DNA of 64,000 nt. Origin: Pseudomonadota bacterium (lineage in GTDB: Bacteria; Pseudomonadota; Alphaproteobacteria; Sphingomonadales; Sphingomonadaceae). The stretch covers positions 1 to 64,000 of the forward strand of contig JAEWEY010000004.1 of assembly GCA_023389105.1 (NCBI GenBank). Reading direction: 5' to 3'. Of this stretch, positions 62,498 to 64,000 are shown in pieces. Within the stretch, counting starts at the first letter, position 1, and each line of letters begins with the position of its first letter. The notes beneath the pieces were generated by a model, which saw only the letters and a list, made by a program, of their open reading frames with translations, was not told where the DNA came from and did not search any database. Position numbers and translations under genes: made by a program.

Positions 62498-64000
62498 ATG
62501 ATCGGGCGGGGACAAAGGTTGCGGACCGCGCGGCTGCTATGCGCGGCGGCGGCCACTGGCTTGTGGTCGGCTCAGCTCCTGGCGCAAATCTCCCCAGCAA
62601 CCGCTGCGCCGCAGCCTCCGCCGGATTCCACCGAGCTGGACCCGAATGCGCCGCTCGCGCCCTTACCGGATCTCGGCGTCGCCTGGCCTGACCTCAATGC
62701 GCCCGATGCGCAGCAGCCGCCGGGGACAACTCCTGCTATCGCGCCCAAACAGGCCGAGCGAGCGCCCGCGGACGCCAGCGGCAACATCCGTTATTCGATC
62801 GCGGTTGAAGGCCTCGCGCCCATTGGAGATGCCGAGGATTTGCTGGCAGCCTTTCGTAAGGCCTCGACCCTGGAGGCCGAGCGCAAGCGCCCGGCTAATG
62901 CGGCGCAGATCGGGCGGCGCGCTGGCGCGGATGCCGATTTGCTCGAAGAGCTGCTTCGCTCCCAAGGCTATTACGACGCCAATGTGGAGCCTCGGACCGA
63001 GAATTCGGGCGATCAGCTGCGCGTCGTTCTGACGGCCGACCCCGGTCAGCAATATACATTCGCTTCGGTGGAGCTGCCGGGCCTCGATGCCGCGGGGCCC
63101 GACGCGGCGAAATTACGGGACGTTTTCGCGGTGAAGGAGGGCGACCCCGTGATCGCCACCGACGTTATCGCCGCAGGGTCCGCGCTCACTCAGGCGCTGG
63201 GCCAGTTGGGCTTCGCCAGCGCCAAAGTCGGCGAACAGGACATCGAGGTGAACCATCAGACTCACCTCGCGACGTTAACCCTGCCAGTTAATCCGGGGCC
63301 CGTGGCGCGCTTCGGCGCAATCCACGTGACCGGCAAGCCGCCGTTCGGTGTCCGTCACCTGCAAACGATCGCCCGGTTCAAGCGTGGCGACCGTTTTGAG
63401 CGATCGAAAGTCGACGATCTCCGCCGCGCGCTGATCCAGACCACTTTGGTGGCCACCGCGGACGTCCAGGTCGTTCCCGTGGACGGGGGCCGAACGGTCG
63501 ATATCAACGTTCGCCTGGAGCCCGCGCCGTCCCATACGATCGCTGGCGAACTCGGTTACGGCACTGCGCAGGGCGCGCGGGTCGAGGCCAGCTGGACCGA
63601 CCGCAACTTCCTCAACCCCGAGGGCGCGCTGACGCTGCGCGGTATCGCCGGCACCAACGAACAGCTCGCTGGCGTTCAGTTCCGCCGCTCGAACTTCATG
63701 CGCCGGGACCAGACGCTGAACCTTCAGCTCTCGGCCTCGCACCAGAAGTTCGATGCCTATGACGCGCGCACCGTGTTGCTCGGTGCCAACATCGAGCGGC
63801 AGAGCAACTTCATCTGGCAGAAGAAATGGACCTACTCATACGGGTTGGAGTGGTTGGCAACCGATGAGCGCGGCGTGTTCAACAGCGCGGGCCAGAAGGA
63901 CACGCGCACTTTCTTGATCGCCGCGGCGCCGCTTACGCTCGGCTATGACGGCAGCGACAATCTCCTCGATCCGACACGCGGCTTCCGTCTCAGCGGTCGT
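62498..64000 (+). CDS. TamA/BamA-family outer membrane protein, 5' part (runs off window)
   Basis: The frame from ATG 62498 stays open to the window edge (501 codons). After a signal peptide ending near LLAQISP and a Pro/Ala-rich spacer, residues about 95-345 look like POTRA-type repeats (SQGYYDANVEP; RFGAIHVTGKPPFGVRHLQ; KRGDRFERSKVDDLRRALIQT). From about 345 a beta-barrel begins (HTIAGELGYGTAQGARVEASWTDRNFLNPEGALTLRG). This is the Omp85 plan of TamA or an autotransporter assembly protein. The C-terminal barrel and any tamB partner are beyond the edge. Confidence 0.8.
   Translation, partial: MIGRGQRLRTARLLCAAAATGLWSAQLLAQISPATAAPQPPPDSTELDPNAPLAPLPDLGVAWPDLNAPDAQQPPGTTPAIAPKQAERAPADASGNIRYSIAVEGLAPIGDAEDLLAAFRKASTLEAERKRPANAAQIGRRAGADADLLEELLRSQGYYDANVEPRTENSGDQLRVVLTADPGQQYTFASVELPGLDAAGPDAAKLRDVFAVKEGDPVIATDVIAAGSALTQALGQLGFASAKVGEQDIEVNHQTHLATLTLPVNPGPVARFGAIHVTGKPPFGVRHLQTIARFKRGDRFERSKVDDLRRALIQTTLVATADVQVVPVDGGRTVDINVRLEPAPSHTIAGELGYGTAQGARVEASWTDRNFLNPEGALTLRGIAGTNEQLAGVQFRRSNFMRRDQTLNLQLSASHQKFDAYDARTVLLGANIERQSNFIWQKKWTYSYGLEWLATDERGVFNSAGQKDTRTFLIAAAPLTLGYDGSDNLLDPTRGFRLSGR

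Overview
The window is GC-rich alphaproteobacterial chromosomal DNA. It most likely comes from a Sphingomonas-like member of the Sphingomonadales. Three secreted proteins end in the PEPxxWA-CTERM variant typical of sphingomonads, two palindromic repeats of a style common in those genomes are present, and the gene set is that of a free-living aerobic heterotroph. I see no prophage, IS element, CRISPR array or rRNA operon. There is one tRNA gene, tRNA-Arg(CCG).

Layout. 1-5 kb: end of a CBS-domain protein, a CNB/TrxR-like FAD enzyme, paaZ and a PLP dehydratase. 5-11 kb: three PEPxxWA-CTERM exported proteins interleaved with a DUF4142 protein, a tandem pair of DUF1993 paralogues and a JmjC/cupin hydroxylase. 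11-14 kb: an SDR, an acyl-CoA dehydrogenase and a phosphotransferase. 14-23.4 kb: a phenylacetate island with paaG on the minus strand, then on the plus strand paaI-paaA-paaB-paaC-paaE, an aromatic aminotransferase, a fused 2-oxoacid dehydrogenase E1, a 51-aa membrane peptide and E2, nearly all overlapping or a few bases apart. 23.4-26.1 kb: an SRPBCC protein, a zinc alcohol dehydrogenase and an SDR. 26.1-29.1 kb: a three-gene phosphorelay. 29.2-33.4 kb: a metallophosphoesterase/nucleotidyltransferase pair, then an MBOAT acyltransferase with a membrane-anchored GDSR-motif partner. 33.4-40.5 kb: arginine biosynthesis, with argR divergent from argCJBFG, ARG-box-like palindromes between them, and argH convergent. 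40.5-51.6 kb: a LysR regulator, tRNA-Arg, PHA metabolism (short PhaC-like enzyme, phaR, basic-tailed protein, phaZ), an M13 peptidase and an ABC exporter. 51.6-64 kb: MFS transporter, DUF4126 protein, HExxH protein, thiolase/MaoC pair, MscS channel, topoisomerase IB, PfpI protein, an S24 repressor-like protein facing a 58-codon gene that starts with GTG, and the start of a TamA/BamA-family gene that runs off the window.

How genes work together. The most interesting unit is the paa operon. An aminotransferase and a 2-oxoacid dehydrogenase (E1+E2) lie directly downstream of the ring-1,2-phenylacetyl-CoA epoxidase genes. This suggests a route phenylalanine -> phenylpyruvate -> phenylacetyl-CoA -> ring epoxide that would deliver the CoA thioester straight to PaaABCE without phenylacetate-CoA ligase. 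No paaK or paaD is present here. This is inference from gene order and families, not a demonstrated pathway.

Other points worth checking are a palindromic repeat translated inside the E2 linker, a 16-codon gene with a Shine-Dalgarno matching all 14 bases of the 16S tail and followed by a strong terminator, an orphan terminator in front of the LysR gene, and a hairpin that encloses the MBOAT start codon.
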